Part shown: piece by piece, positions 10,737 to 19,264 of the stretch
How the letters are laid out: each line of letters starts with the position of its first letter
How positions within the stretch are numbered: the first letter of the stretch is position 1
Source: Caproicibacterium lactatifermentans
GTDB taxonomy: Bacteria; Bacillota; Clostridia; Oscillospirales; Acutalibacteraceae
Assembly (NCBI RefSeq): GCF_013315815.1
Contig: NZ_CP046051.1
Span: 310,001-374,000, forward strand
Direction of reading: 5' to 3'
Length of the DNA stretch: 64,000 nt
Program-made: the position numbers and the translations under genes
Notes under the pieces: generated by a model
Database searches by the model: none
What the model was told of the DNA's origin: nothing
What the model saw: the letters and a program-made list of their open reading frames with translations, nothing else

Positions 10737-11477
10737 ATGCAATCATATCTCATTCACCTGATTCGGCACGGCCTGACAGCCGGAAACCTGGAGGGACGCT
10801 ATATCGGCAGCACCGACCTACCCCTGTGTGAGGAGGGGGAAAGGCAGCTGAAGGAACTAAGAAAGCACCACCCATACCCCGAGGCGGAGGTCTGCTATTC
10901 CAGCCCCATGCAGCGCTGCCTGCAGACAGCGGGCCTGCTGTATCCGGACCTTACCCCACAGGTTATTACAGACTTTCGGGAAACGGATTTTGGTGCGTGG
11001 GAAAATAAAACCGCCAAGGAACTGGCGGCAGAGGATCCCTCGTTTGTAGAGTGGATGGAGGGTGGAAAGGCGGTTACACCGCCCGGCGGCGAAAACGGCG
11101 GCTGGTTTATGCAGCGTACCTGCGCTGCATTTGAGGACCTAGTGGATGGTATGCTGCGTACGGATACCCACACGGCAGTGGCTATTTTGCACGGCGGTTC
11201 GATTATGTCCATTATGGCAGCATACGCGCTGCCGCGGGCCAAATTTTATGACTGGCTGACACAGCCGGGCTGTGGGTATTCCCTGCGGATTACACCTGGG
11301 CTGTGGATGCGTTCCATGGTCGTGGAAGCATACCAGACAATTCCGATGGAAGGCAAGCCGACACAGGACGAGCAAACCGCGCACCTGGTGCTGGATGCGG
11401 CCCGTGCGGCGGCAGACCACCTGTACGGTGAGGAAAAAACGGATAAAGAACCTACAAACGACAAAAATCAGGCTTGA
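10737..11477 (+). CDS. Histidine phosphatase family protein (phosphoglycerate mutase-like)
   Basis: A 246-residue member of the RHG phosphatase superfamily. The phosphoacceptor His sits in LIRHGLTAGN near residue 10, and the family pattern YSSPMQRCLQTA, the catalytic Glu in FRETDFGAWE and the late His in ILHGGSIM all follow. Families with this motif order include cobalamin (CobC-like), phosphoglycerate mutase and broad-range phosphatases. The substrate cannot be told from sequence. The ATG at 10737 has AAAGGAGC in front. The stop codon lies inside the -35 box of the leu promoter. Confidence 0.9.
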   Translation: MQSYLIHLIRHGLTAGNLEGRYIGSTDLPLCEEGERQLKELRKHHPYPEAEVCYSSPMQRCLQTAGLLYPDLTPQVITDFRETDFGAWENKTAKELAAEDPSFVEWMEGGKAVTPPGGENGGWFMQRTCAAFEDLVDGMLRTDTHTAVAILHGGSIMSIMAAYALPRAKFYDWLTQPGCGYSLRITPGLWMRSMVVEAYQTIPMEGKPTQDEQTAHLVLDAARAAADHLYGEEKTDKEPTNDKNQA

Positions 11478-11503
11478 CACGCGGCTTTTTCTTGCGCTAT
11501 AAT
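11474..11503 (+). promoter_or_regulatory. Promoter of the leu operon
   Basis: Perfect TTGACA (11474-11479) and perfect TATAAT (11498-11503) with an 18-base spacer. The TGA stop of the upstream phosphatase gene is part of the -35 hexamer. Confidence 0.88.
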
Positions 11504-11509
11504 AGACAA

Positions 11510-11796
11510 AAATCAATCATTGACAAGGCAATGACGGGAATAAGGCACAGGCAGGCTGCTGCAGAGAGCCGGCGGGCGGTGTAAGCCGGTACAGATGCGT
11601 GTGCGTATAGCTCATCCCTGAGCCGCCATCCCCGAACTTCTTTCAAAGTAGGGGCGGACGCTGCGGCAGCGTTATCTGCCGGGGCCTTCTCCATTTTGGA
11701 CGAGGCCGCAGAGGGCCTCTTTAAGGCTGAAGCTGGGTGGTACCACGGCGTAACTTTCGTCCCAGACACGGTGTATTTCCGTGTCTGGGACTTTTT
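11510..11796 (+). ncRNA. T-box leader with leucine specifier
   Basis: This leader fills the 373-base gap before leuA. It contains the T-box sequence CTGGGTGGTACCACGG (about 11733-11748), which pairs with an uncharged tRNA acceptor end, and a specifier-loop candidate CTC followed by A at 11611-11613. CTC is a leucine codon and the operon makes leucine. The terminator follows at 11759. Known T-box logic predicts readthrough when uncharged leucyl tRNA accumulates. The specifier is assigned by eye from its place on the 3' side of stem I and should be checked by folding. Confidence 0.9.
11759..11796 (+). terminator. Regulated terminator of the T-box
   Basis: Perfect 13-base stem GTCCCAGACACGG / CCGTGTCTGGGAC, followed by five T. 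It directly follows the T-box sequence, as expected for the terminator that competes with the antiterminator. Confidence 0.92.
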
Positions 11797-11850
11797 GTTC
11801 CCTGCCCACAGGCCAACGATACAAACGCAGAAAAGGAGAGCTGATAGAAC

Positions 11851-13560
11851 ATGAACAACGCCTATAAAAAATATATCCCCTTCCGGCAGATTCCTCTGCC
11901 GGACCGGAAATGGCCGCAGAACACTATCACCAAGGCGCCCGTCTGGTGCAGCGTAGACCTGCGTGATGGTAATCAGGCACTGGTGGACCCCATGAATCTG
12001 GAAGAAAAGCTGAATTTTTTCCAGATGCTGGTAGACGTTGGTTTCAAGGAAATTGAAATCGGCTTTCCGTCCGCTTCCGAAACCGAATATGAAATTTGCC
12101 GTACGCTGATTGAGCGTGACCTGATTCCGGACGATGTGACCATTCAGGTGCTGGTTCAGGCGCGTGAACATCTGATTCGCAAAACCTTTGATGCGATTCA
12201 CGGCGCCAAAAACGTCATTGTCCATTTCTATAATTCCACATCTACTTTACAGCGCAAAATTGTATTCCGTACAGATATGGACGGTGTAATTGACATTGCT
12301 GTTGATGCGGCAAAGCTAATCCGGAAACTGACCGAAAAGGAAGTTTCCGAAACCAACATGAACATCCGATACGAATATTCGCCGGAAAGCTTCAGCGGCA
12401 CCGAAGTGGAAAATTCCGTGCGCATCTGTGATGAAGTACTGGAAACATTGGGTGCGGCGCCGGAAAAGAAAGTCATTATCAACCTGCCGGATACAGTGGA
12501 GATGTGTACGCCGAACACCTATGCGGACCAGATTGAGTATTGTATCCGCAACATGAAGCACCGCGACAGCGCCATTATCAGTTTGCACCCGCACAACGAC
12601 CGCGGCACCGGCGTGGCTGCCACGGAATTGGCGCTGCTGGCCGGCGCCGAGCGTGTGGAAGGCACCCTATTCGGCAATGGAGAACGCACCGGCAATGTGG
12701 ATATTGTCACGCTGGCCCTCAATATGTACTCGCAGGGGGTGGACCCGCAGCTCGACTTTTCCGATATCCGCCATGTACGGGAAGTGTATGAACACTGCAC
12801 CAGCATGAAGGTTCCACCGCGTCAGCCTTATGCGGGTGATTTGGTATTTACCGCATTCTCTGGTTCTCATCAGGATGCCATCAAAAAGGGCGTAGATGCA
12901 ATGAAAGCGCACGATAAGCCTTATTGGGAAGTGCCTTATCTGCCCATCAACCCGGCGGACATCGGCCGTGCATATGAGCCGGTTATCCGCATTAACAGCC
13001 AGTCCGGCAAGGGCGGTGCAGCCTTTGTTATGCAGCAATCCTTCGGGTTCCAGCTGCCAAAGGCGATGCAGGCGGAGTTCGGCGCGGTGGTTAAACAGGC
13101 CTGCGACGAGGCGGGCCGAGAGCTGCTGCCTGAGGAAGTTTACGGTCTGTTCAGCAAAGAGTATCTGGAAGTGAAATCACCGTACAATTTGAAAGCCTAT
13201 AAGCTGGCCGAAGAAAACGAAGACGAGGAGAACGCAGAGGGTTCCGGTGCCGTCAGTTTTTCCGGCAACCTGCGTTTCCACCATACAGACCACCCTGTCA
13301 GTGCCGTGGGCAACGGCCCAGTAGACGCCTTCTTCCGTGCGCTGGCACAAGTCAGCATTCGGGACTACAGCTTTGTCACCTATCAGGAACACGCTATTTC
13401 CCGCGGCTCGGACAGTAAGGCTGTTTCCTACATTCACCTGAAGGACGCACAGGGGAAGGACGCGTTTGGTGTGGGCATTGACAGCAACATCAGCCTTGCC
13501 TCCATTAAGGGAATTATTTGTGCCATCAACCGCAGCCGCAGAGCGAAAGCAAACCAGTAA
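11851..13560 (+). CDS. leuA: 2-isopropylmalate synthase (long form)
   Basis: LeuA joins acetyl-CoA and 2-oxoisovalerate, the first committed step of leucine synthesis. The 569-residue protein belongs to the longer LeuA type. The DRE-TIM-like start of the barrel reads DLRDGNQ with Arg38-Asp39, metal-binding His246 and His248 lie in LHPHNDRG, and GNGERTGN follows. The C-terminal 150 residues form the leucine-binding regulatory domain (VSIRDYSFVTYQEHAI). The ATG at 11851 follows AAAAGGAGAG. Control is by the T-box at the RNA level and probably by leucine feedback at the protein level. Confidence 0.96.
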   Translation: MNNAYKKYIPFRQIPLPDRKWPQNTITKAPVWCSVDLRDGNQALVDPMNLEEKLNFFQMLVDVGFKEIEIGFPSASETEYEICRTLIERDLIPDDVTIQVLVQAREHLIRKTFDAIHGAKNVIVHFYNSTSTLQRKIVFRTDMDGVIDIAVDAAKLIRKLTEKEVSETNMNIRYEYSPESFSGTEVENSVRICDEVLETLGAAPEKKVIINLPDTVEMCTPNTYADQIEYCIRNMKHRDSAIISLHPHNDRGTGVAATELALLAGAERVEGTLFGNGERTGNVDIVTLALNMYSQGVDPQLDFSDIRHVREVYEHCTSMKVPPRQPYAGDLVFTAFSGSHQDAIKKGVDAMKAHDKPYWEVPYLPINPADIGRAYEPVIRINSQSGKGGAAFVMQQSFGFQLPKAMQAEFGAVVKQACDEAGRELLPEEVYGLFSKEYLEVKSPYNLKAYKLAEENEDEENAEGSGAVSFSGNLRFHHTDHPVSAVGNGPVDAFFRALAQVSIRDYSFVTYQEHAISRGSDSKAVSYIHLKDAQGKDAFGVGIDSNISLASIKGIICAINRSRRAKANQ

Positions 13561-13607
13561 CCTAAACAGTATTTTATTCTATATTTTCTATTTGGGAGGT
13601 TATGAAT

Positions 13608-14678
13608 ATGCAGACATATCAGATTGCCGTGCTGAAGGGTGACGGTATCGGTCCGGAAATTGTAGAGCAGGCCATGAAGGTACTGACCAAGGCCGGACAG
13701 AAGTTTGGCTTTGCGGTCCAGTTTCAGCAGGCGCTGCTGGGTGGTGCGGCGATTGATGCCGACGGTGTGCCGCTGCCGCAGAAAACAGTGGACATCTGCA
13801 AGGCAGCGGACAGCACGCTGCTGGGCGCTGTGGGCGGCCCGAAGTGGGACGGCCAGCCCGGCAGCAATCGCCCGGAAAAAGGGCTTCTGGGCATTCGGTC
13901 GGCGCTGGGACTGTTTGCAAATCTGCGGCCGGCGGTCATTTTTCCAGAACTGAAAAGTGCATCGCCGCTGAAGGACGAGATTATCGGTGACAATCTCGAT
14001 GTCCTTATCGTTCGTGAACTGATAGGCGGCATCTATTTCGGTGAACGTGGCCGCTGTATAGAAAACGGCCAAGAGGCCGCTTATGATACTGAAAAGTACA
14101 GCGTACCGGAGATTGAGCGCATTGTGCGGGTAGGCTTCCAAATGGCCATGAAGCGCCGGAAAAAGATGTGCAGTGTCGATAAGGCTAATGTGCTGGAGTC
14201 TTCCCGCCTGTGGAGAGCCACGGTACAGCGGCTGAGCAAAGAGTATCCGGAAGTGGAAGTTTCCTATATGTATGTGGACAACTGCGCCATGCAGCTGGTG
14301 CGCAACCCGCGCCAGTTTGACGTGATTGTTACCTCTAATATGTTTGGTGACATTCTTTCGGACGAAGCGAGCATGATTTCCGGTTCCATCGGCATGCTGG
14401 CCTCTGCCAGCCTGAACGACACGAAATGCGGCCTGTACGAGCCGATTCACGGTTCCGCACCGGACATTGCGGGCACTGGCAAGGCAAACCCGCTGGCGAC
14501 CGTTTTATCGGCCGCTATGATGCTGCGCTATTCACTGGACCAGCCGCAGGCGGCGGACGCCATTGAGGCGGCTGTGTCCAATGCACTGACAAAGGGCCGT
14601 ACCTGTGACATTGCCGGTAAGGGCCTGCCGGTCCTTTCCTGCAGTGAGATGGGCGATTTGGTGTGCAGTCTGCTGTAA
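13608..14678 (+). CDS. leuB: 3-isopropylmalate dehydrogenase
   Basis: LeuB oxidises and decarboxylates 3-isopropylmalate to 2-oxoisocaproate using NAD. The 356-residue protein has the N-terminal LKGDGIGPE motif, the substrate loop [13 protein letters not shown], and the family signature [20 protein letters not shown]. The ATG at 13608 is eight bases after GGGAGG. The one at 13602 is too close to that site. It lies 47 bases after leuA with no terminator between. leuC and leuD, needed for the isomerase step, are not here and must be elsewhere. Confidence 0.96.
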   Translation: MQTYQIAVLKGDGIGPEIVEQAMKVLTKAGQKFGFAVQFQQALLGGAAIDADGVPLPQKTVDICKAADSTLLGAVGGPKWDGQPGSNRPEKGLLGIRSALGLFANLRPAVIFPELKSASPLKDEIIGDNLDVLIVRELIGGIYFGERGRCIENGQEAAYDTEKYSVPEIERIVRVGFQMAMKRRKKMCSVDKANVLESSRLWRATVQRLSKEYPEVEVSYMYVDNCAMQLVRNPRQFDVIVTSNMFGDILSDEASMISGSIGMLASASLNDTKCGLYEPIHGSAPDIAGTGKANPLATVLSAAMMLRYSLDQPQAADAIEAAVSNALTKGRTCDIAGKGLPVLSCSEMGDLVCSLL

Positions 14679-14696
14679 CATTCTAATAAAATAGAA

Positions 14697-14748
14697 AATG
14701 CTGCCGGTCCCTGTGGAATTACCCGCGGGACCGGCAGCATTATTTTTA
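14697..14748. terminator. Bidirectional terminator between leuB and the minus-strand operon
   Basis: Perfect 15-base stem AATGCTGCCGGTCCC / GGGACCGGCAGCATT. A T-rich tract follows on the plus strand and TTTTCTATTTT on the minus strand, so it can end both leuAB and the ddl-to-14759 transcript. Confidence 0.9.
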
Positions 14749-14758
14749 TCGGTTGTTT

Positions 14759-14989
14759 TTACGGTTGGGGAGAACTGTCAGGCTTGTCCGGCACGTCTTC
14801 CGGAAGCGGTTCTTCCCACGCATGGAAGGCCAGATAAATGCCGCCCAGCGCGGTGACAACAGCGACGGAAGCCGCCGCGATTGACCAGCTGTCCCATTCC
14901 AGCGGGCTGGACACCATCGCAAGCAGCGTACAGCCGAGGGAAATAAAGAAAAAGATTTCTGACATTTTTCCATCTGACCAGTCCAACAC
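14759..14989 (-). CDS. Small two-helix membrane protein, unknown function
   Basis: A 76-residue protein with two hydrophobic segments (IFFFISLGCTLLAMV and SIAAASVAVVTALGGIYLAF). The C-terminus is acidic and Pro-rich (HAWEEPLPEDVPDKPDSSPQ). The GTG at 14989 lies nine bases after a GGAGG site. It is 32 bases downstream of ksgA and looks like the last gene of the operon. Two other frames overlap here, but this one has the best ribosome binding site and a plausible membrane topology. Confidence 0.6.
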   Translation of the reverse strand: MLDWSDGKMSEIFFFISLGCTLLAMVSSPLEWDSWSIAAASVAVVTALGGIYLAFHAWEEPLPEDVPDKPDSSPQP

Positions 14990-15021
14990 AGAAGAACACC
15001 TCCATAAACAGAATCAGCGTT

Positions 15022-15888
15022 TTAGGACGGAAAGGCAGCGGGATATAAAAGATTACTCAGTGCAGCCAGCTGTTCCAGTGTCAGCCGTTCCGCCCGCACC
15101 GAAGCCGGCGCGTCTATTTGCTTCAAAGCTGCCTGCACGGTGGCTTTCGGCAGGGAAAGTCCGGCAGAAACCGCATTTGCGGCCGCTTTTCGCCGCTGAC
15201 CAAAGGCAGCCCGCACGACACGGAAGAAGAACGTCTCGTCCCGCAGCTGTACCGGCGGCGCTTTCCGAACCCGCAGCTGAATGACGGCGGAGTCCACTTT
15301 GGGGCTGGGCAGAAAACTGCCGCGGCCTACCGGAAACAGCAGCTTTGGCTCGGCATAATACCACACAGCCGCACTGACGGCGCCGCAGGCACGGGTACCG
15401 GGAGCGGCGCACAGGCGTTCAGCTGCTTCTTTCTGCACCATGACGGTCAGGAACTCAATGGGCAGCTTTTCCTCCAGTAATTTCATAATCACAGGAGAAG
15501 TGATGTAGTACGGCAGATTGGCACATACCGCAATGTGCATTCCGGCGAATTCCTGCTGCAGCAGGGCGGGCAGGTCCAGTTTCAGGACATCTCCCTGTAC
15601 GACGTGAACGTTCTGGAAAGGCTGCAGCGTTTCCGCCAGAACGGGAAGCAGGCGGCGGTCCAGTTCCACCGCACAGACTTTCTGTGCGCGTGCGGCCAGC
15701 TGAACAGTCAGTACGCCAATGCCCGGGCCAATTTCCAGCACACCGCAGTCGGGGCCAGTGACACCTGACTCCGCCATACGGGGACAGACCGTTGGGTCAA
15801 TGAGAAAGTTTTGTCCCAGCTGCTTGCGAAATGTAAAACCATGGCGGGAAAGCAGCTCCCGTATGGTTTGTCTGTTCGATAAATCCAT
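15022..15888 (-). CDS. rsmA: 16S rRNA adenine N6,N6-dimethyltransferase
   Basis: RsmA (KsgA) dimethylates two adjacent adenines in the 3' terminal helix of 16S rRNA during small-subunit maturation. The 288-residue length is normal. The N-terminal motif KQLGQNFLID is followed by the SAM-binding loop EIGPGIGVLT near residue 52 and the catalytic NLPYYITSP near residue 124. The C-terminal helical domain is complete. It lies 15 bases after the methyltransferase-like gene and belongs to the ddl-murI-argS operon. Confidence 0.96.
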   Translation of the reverse strand: MDLSNRQTIRELLSRHGFTFRKQLGQNFLIDPTVCPRMAESGVTGPDCGVLEIGPGIGVLTVQLAARAQKVCAVELDRRLLPVLAETLQPFQNVHVVQGDVLKLDLPALLQQEFAGMHIAVCANLPYYITSPVIMKLLEEKLPIEFLTVMVQKEAAERLCAAPGTRACGAVSAAVWYYAEPKLLFPVGRGSFLPSPKVDSAVIQLRVRKAPPVQLRDETFFFRVVRAAFGQRRKAAANAVSAGLSLPKATVQAALKQIDAPASVRAERLTLEQLAALSNLLYPAAFPS

Positions 15889-15903
15889 GACAACTCCTAA
15901 CGT

Positions 15904-17106
15904 TCAGTACAGGACAGCGCCGTATTTTCGTGCAAGCGGTTCCAGCACTTCTGGTTCCAGCTCGCAGTCACTGTCGATAATCAGCCGGCCCTGAAAATAC
16001 CGCAGTGCAGCGTTCAGAACCGGTTTGGAGTCGGCGTGTACGGCAATGGGCTGACGCGTCATGTGCGCAGCGGCGGCAAGAATTTTTGCGTCAGTCAGGT
16101 CCGTGACATTCACTAGCGTAATGCTGGCGGAGTCGTCGTCCATTGCAATCAGTTCCTCGCCCAGCCGTGCAGAACAGGTCAGCGGCCGGCTGAAGGAATA
16201 GTCATCCGCAAGGAAGAAAGCTTCGTTCTCAATGGTGGCCGCGTTGCAGTCCGGCTCCCGCGGTATTTTCGGCGGGGTGTACGTTTTCAGTAGGTTTTTC
16301 AATGCCCGAATATGGGCCGGTTTGGTAAACAGGCATCCACCGACAATGGAAGCTCCCGTGTCCATCAGGCGCCGCATAGCGGCAGCCCACTGTTCGGGTG
16401 GCAGCTGTGTGTTGCCGGGGCGGGCAATCAGCGGTACAGTGGTATGCGATGCTGCATCTTCCATGAGGCGAACCATTTTGTCCGGAGCACAGGTGAAGTT
16501 GAGACCGACAGCATCCGCACCCATGGCCTGCAGAGTGAGCAGGACAGGAAGCAGATGGGCACCGGTTGCGGTGCGCCCCGCTTTGTCAACAGCAATGGTA
16601 ACGAATACCGGCAGACGGCTGGTGCGGGAAGCCAGCACCAGCGCGCGCATATCGGACAACGCCGCTTGGGTGCCGGCCAACAGAAAATCCACACCAGCCT
16701 TTTCCAGTGCGCGTACCTGCTCCCGGTAAATGTCATAGACATCGTCAAAGTCGGCTTTACCGTGCGGAGGCACCAACAGGCCGGTCGGTCCTACCAGTGC
16801 GCCAACCGGATGCCCGCCGGCATTTTCACGGCTGAGAGCCGTAAGCCGAAGATTCAGTTCCTCAGTCCTGCCGGCAAGGCCAAACGGTGCCAGACCGGCG
16901 CGATTGGCGTGCAGTGTCGGGGAAAGGATAGCATCGCTGCCGGCAGCAAGAAAGCTTTGCTGCACCTGCCGCAGAAGGTCAGGGTGGTCACAAGCCCACT
17001 GCTCCATGCAGACACCGCTGGGCATACCGGCAGCCGTCAGGTTTGTGACAGCGCCGCCGTCCAGCAGCATGGGCAAAGGGAATGGAAACTCTTCCACTCG
17101 CTTCAT
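15904..17106 (-). CDS. Homocysteine S-methyltransferase family protein, altered zinc site
   Basis: The first 300 residues or so form the homocysteine-binding barrel seen at the N-terminus of cobalamin methionine synthase (MLLDGGAVTNL; SPTLHANRAGL). The last 90 resemble the start of a pterin-binding domain and then stop, so no cobalamin domain is present. The zinc-ligand pattern is unusual. The usual GINC is replaced by GLNFTC, and the usual GGCCGTTP reads GGCLFTKP, losing one of the paired cysteines. Classical zinc-dependent methyl transfer is therefore doubtful. The ATG at 17106 is chosen, with a TTG at 17133 as the alternative. It sits between argS and rsmA with gaps of 36 and 15 bases. Confidence 0.8.
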   Translation of the reverse strand: MKRVEEFPFPLPMLLDGGAVTNLTAAGMPSGVCMEQWACDHPDLLRQVQQSFLAAGSDAILSPTLHANRAGLAPFGLAGRTEELNLRLTALSRENAGGHPVGALVGPTGLLVPPHGKADFDDVYDIYREQVRALEKAGVDFLLAGTQAALSDMRALVLASRTSRLPVFVTIAVDKAGRTATGAHLLPVLLTLQAMGADAVGLNFTCAPDKMVRLMEDAASHTTVPLIARPGNTQLPPEQWAAAMRRLMDTGASIVGGCLFTKPAHIRALKNLLKTYTPPKIPREPDCNAATIENEAFFLADDYSFSRPLTCSARLGEELIAMDDDSASITLVNVTDLTDAKILAAAAHMTRQPIAVHADSKPVLNAALRYFQGRLIIDSDCELEPEVLEPLARKYGAVLY

Positions 17107-17142
17107 CACCTGCTTTTCAAAGATTCGGAACAAAACCGAAAC

Positions 17143-18834
17143 TCACATGGATTCCGGTGCTGTAATTTTCAGCAGAGAAAGCACATTGTGCAGAACAGTA
17201 CGCACACAGCTGCACAAATACAGCCGTGCGGCAGCCAGGGAGGATTCTTCCCCTTTAATTCTGCACGCGCTGTAAAATTTATGGAACAGCGTAGCCAGCG
17301 TCAGCGCATAACGCGTCATGCGGGCAGGGTCATAATCTTTTGCAGACTCGATAATTTCGCCGGTATAAGCGGATAGATGGTGAATCAGTTCGATTTCTTC
17401 CGGCGCGGTCAGCAGGGCCAGTTCCTCATCCGTGCAGTCCCGCAGTTCGACGCCCTCTTCTTTCATGGTGCGGAACAGACTGCACAGGCGGGCGTAGGCG
17501 TACTGCACATAGTAAACCGGATTCTTGCTGTCCTGTTGAACAGCCAATCCAAGGTCAAAGTCCATTTCTGAATTCGGCTCCCGCATATTGAACAGGAAGC
17601 GGGCAGCATCTACCGGAACTTCGTCCAGCAGGGTGACCAAAGTGATGGCGTTGCCGCTGCGTTTGCTTGCCTTGACAACTTGGCCGTCACGCACCAGACG
17701 AACCATCTGCATCAGCAGGACATCCAGCCGGCTGGTATCTACACCCAGTGCCTGCAGGGCACCTTTCAGGCGGGGCACATAGCCGTGGTGGTCGGCGCCC
17801 AGCACATCAATGGCCTTGTCAAAGCTGCGGGTGACCAATTTATTATAATGATACGCAATATCCGGAACGACATACGTCGGAACACCGTTGGCACGCACCA
17901 GAACGAAATCTTCGGAGCCGTAAGGCTCGCCCTTAAACCAGAGGGCGCCGTCCTTTTCATAGGTGGCGCCGTGTTCCTTCAGCTGCTCAATGACGCGCCT
18001 AACCGCGCCGCTTTGGTGCAGTGTGGATTCCCGGAACCAGTTATCATACCGAATGCGGTATTTAAGTAAGTCGTCCTGCAGGCCCTGAATATTCAGCGGC
18101 AAGGCATAGTCAACCAGTGCCTGCCGGCGCTCCGGATCCGGTGCGTTCACATAGCGGTCACCGTTTATCTTGGCAAAATTTTTGGCGTGTTCCGTGATGT
18201 CCGCACCATGGTAGCCATCCTCTGGGAAGGGAACCGCATCCTCACCCTTGTACAGCTGCAGATAGCGGGCTTCCAGCGACAGGCCAAATTTGTTGACCTG
18301 ATTGCCAGCATCATTGACGTAGAATTCTCGCTGTACCTGATAGCCCGCGGCGTCCAGAACAGAGGCCAGGCAGTCGCCAATCGCACCGCCGCGCGCGTTG
18401 CCGATGTGCATGGGGCCGGTCGGGTTGGCGGAAACGAACTCTACCAGCACACGTTTTCCGCCGCCGAAGCTGCTGCGGCCGTAGGATTCACCGTTTTTGG
18501 CAACGTCACGCAGCACCGCAGTGTAGAATTCCGGCCGATAGAAAAAGTTTAAAAAGCCGGGGCCTGCAATTTCACAGCGGCTGAAAAATGTATCATCCAA
18601 ATGAATGTTTGCTGCCAGCGCCTCCGCAATTTTGCGCGGCGCCATGTGGAATGCGCGCGCGCTGACCATGGCAGCATTGGCGGCCCAATCACCGTGGGCA
18701 CGGTCGGCTGGAACTTCCAGTGTAAAATCAGGAAGTTCACTGGCAGGCAGCGCCTGCGCTGCCTGCGCTTTGGCTGTGGCTGACAGGATTTCCTGCCGCA
18801 GCTGGTCCTTTGCCTGCTGTACGTATTTTGACAT
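17143..18834 (-). CDS. argS: Arginyl-tRNA synthetase
   Basis: This enzyme charges tRNA-Arg with arginine. The 563-residue class I synthetase has the N-terminal add-1 domain, the HIGH-type motif HIGNARGGAIGD near residue 145, and the KMSKS-type loop KASKRSGN near residue 370. It ends in the DALR anticodon-binding domain. The start follows AAGGAGGTAGACC. That ribosome binding site and the first 98 bases of argS lie inside the 3' end of the DUF1934 gene, so the two genes overlap in different frames. The ywiB-argS neighbourhood is also known from Bacillus. Confidence 0.97.
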   Translation of the reverse strand: MSKYVQQAKDQLRQEILSATAKAQAAQALPASELPDFTLEVPADRAHGDWAANAAMVSARAFHMAPRKIAEALAANIHLDDTFFSRCEIAGPGFLNFFYRPEFYTAVLRDVAKNGESYGRSSFGGGKRVLVEFVSANPTGPMHIGNARGGAIGDCLASVLDAAGYQVQREFYVNDAGNQVNKFGLSLEARYLQLYKGEDAVPFPEDGYHGADITEHAKNFAKINGDRYVNAPDPERRQALVDYALPLNIQGLQDDLLKYRIRYDNWFRESTLHQSGAVRRVIEQLKEHGATYEKDGALWFKGEPYGSEDFVLVRANGVPTYVVPDIAYHYNKLVTRSFDKAIDVLGADHHGYVPRLKGALQALGVDTSRLDVLLMQMVRLVRDGQVVKASKRSGNAITLVTLLDEVPVDAARFLFNMREPNSEMDFDLGLAVQQDSKNPVYYVQYAYARLCSLFRTMKEEGVELRDCTDEELALLTAPEEIELIHHLSAYTGEIIESAKDYDPARMTRYALTLATLFHKFYSACRIKGEESSLAAARLYLCSCVRTVLHNVLSLLKITAPESM

Positions 18835-19264
18835 TTTTATGGTCTACCTCCTTGACGGTAATGTAAATCTGGTTCACGCTGGACAAATTTGCGTTTAGGT
18901 CCAGTGTATAATTGACAATCAGCCGGCCGCCCTCATCTGTCAGCTGGTTGTCCACATTGGAAGTATAAACCCCCAGCATCATTTGGCCGTATTCGGTGGA
19001 GTACTGGCACATATGCCGTTTTCCGTTTTCGAGAATCAGACGGGTGCCGTCCATACCGCCGCGCATCAGGGTAATACAGCGGCTATCCTCCACTTTCAGC
19101 ACAGAGGTCTGTGAGTGGTTGGTATCCTTATCATATTCTTTATAAGTGATAAAACGCTTGCCGTTTTTTTTAATATAGGAACCAAAGGCGGTTACTTCAA
19201 TTTCACTGGTTTGGTCGTTGACCATTTGGCGGCCGCGTATGGAAATCAGATAGTTTTCTTCCAT
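18737..19264 (-). CDS. DUF1934 (YwiB-like) beta-barrel protein with 3' extension into argS
   Basis: A 175-residue protein. The first 140 residues or so are beta-rich and read like DUF1934/YwiB, a small lipocalin-like family of unknown function often beside argS: YLISIRGRQ, TAFGSYIKKNGKRFITYKEY, and the ending LDLNANLSSVNQIYITVKE. The frame has no stop where the family usually ends. It runs on for about 33 residues through the argS ribosome binding site and start, giving a low-complexity Ala/Gly/Ser tail. It also overlaps the murI stop by 19 bases. Translational coupling along murI-DUF1934-argS is likely. Confidence 0.85.
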   Translation of the reverse strand: MEENYLISIRGRQMVNDQTSEIEVTAFGSYIKKNGKRFITYKEYDKDTNHSQTSVLKVEDSRCITLMRGGMDGTRLILENGKRHMCQYSTEYGQMMLGVYTSNVDNQLTDEGGRLIVNYTLDLNANLSSVNQIYITVKEVDHKNVKIRTAGKGPAAAGNPVSHSQSAGSAGAACQ

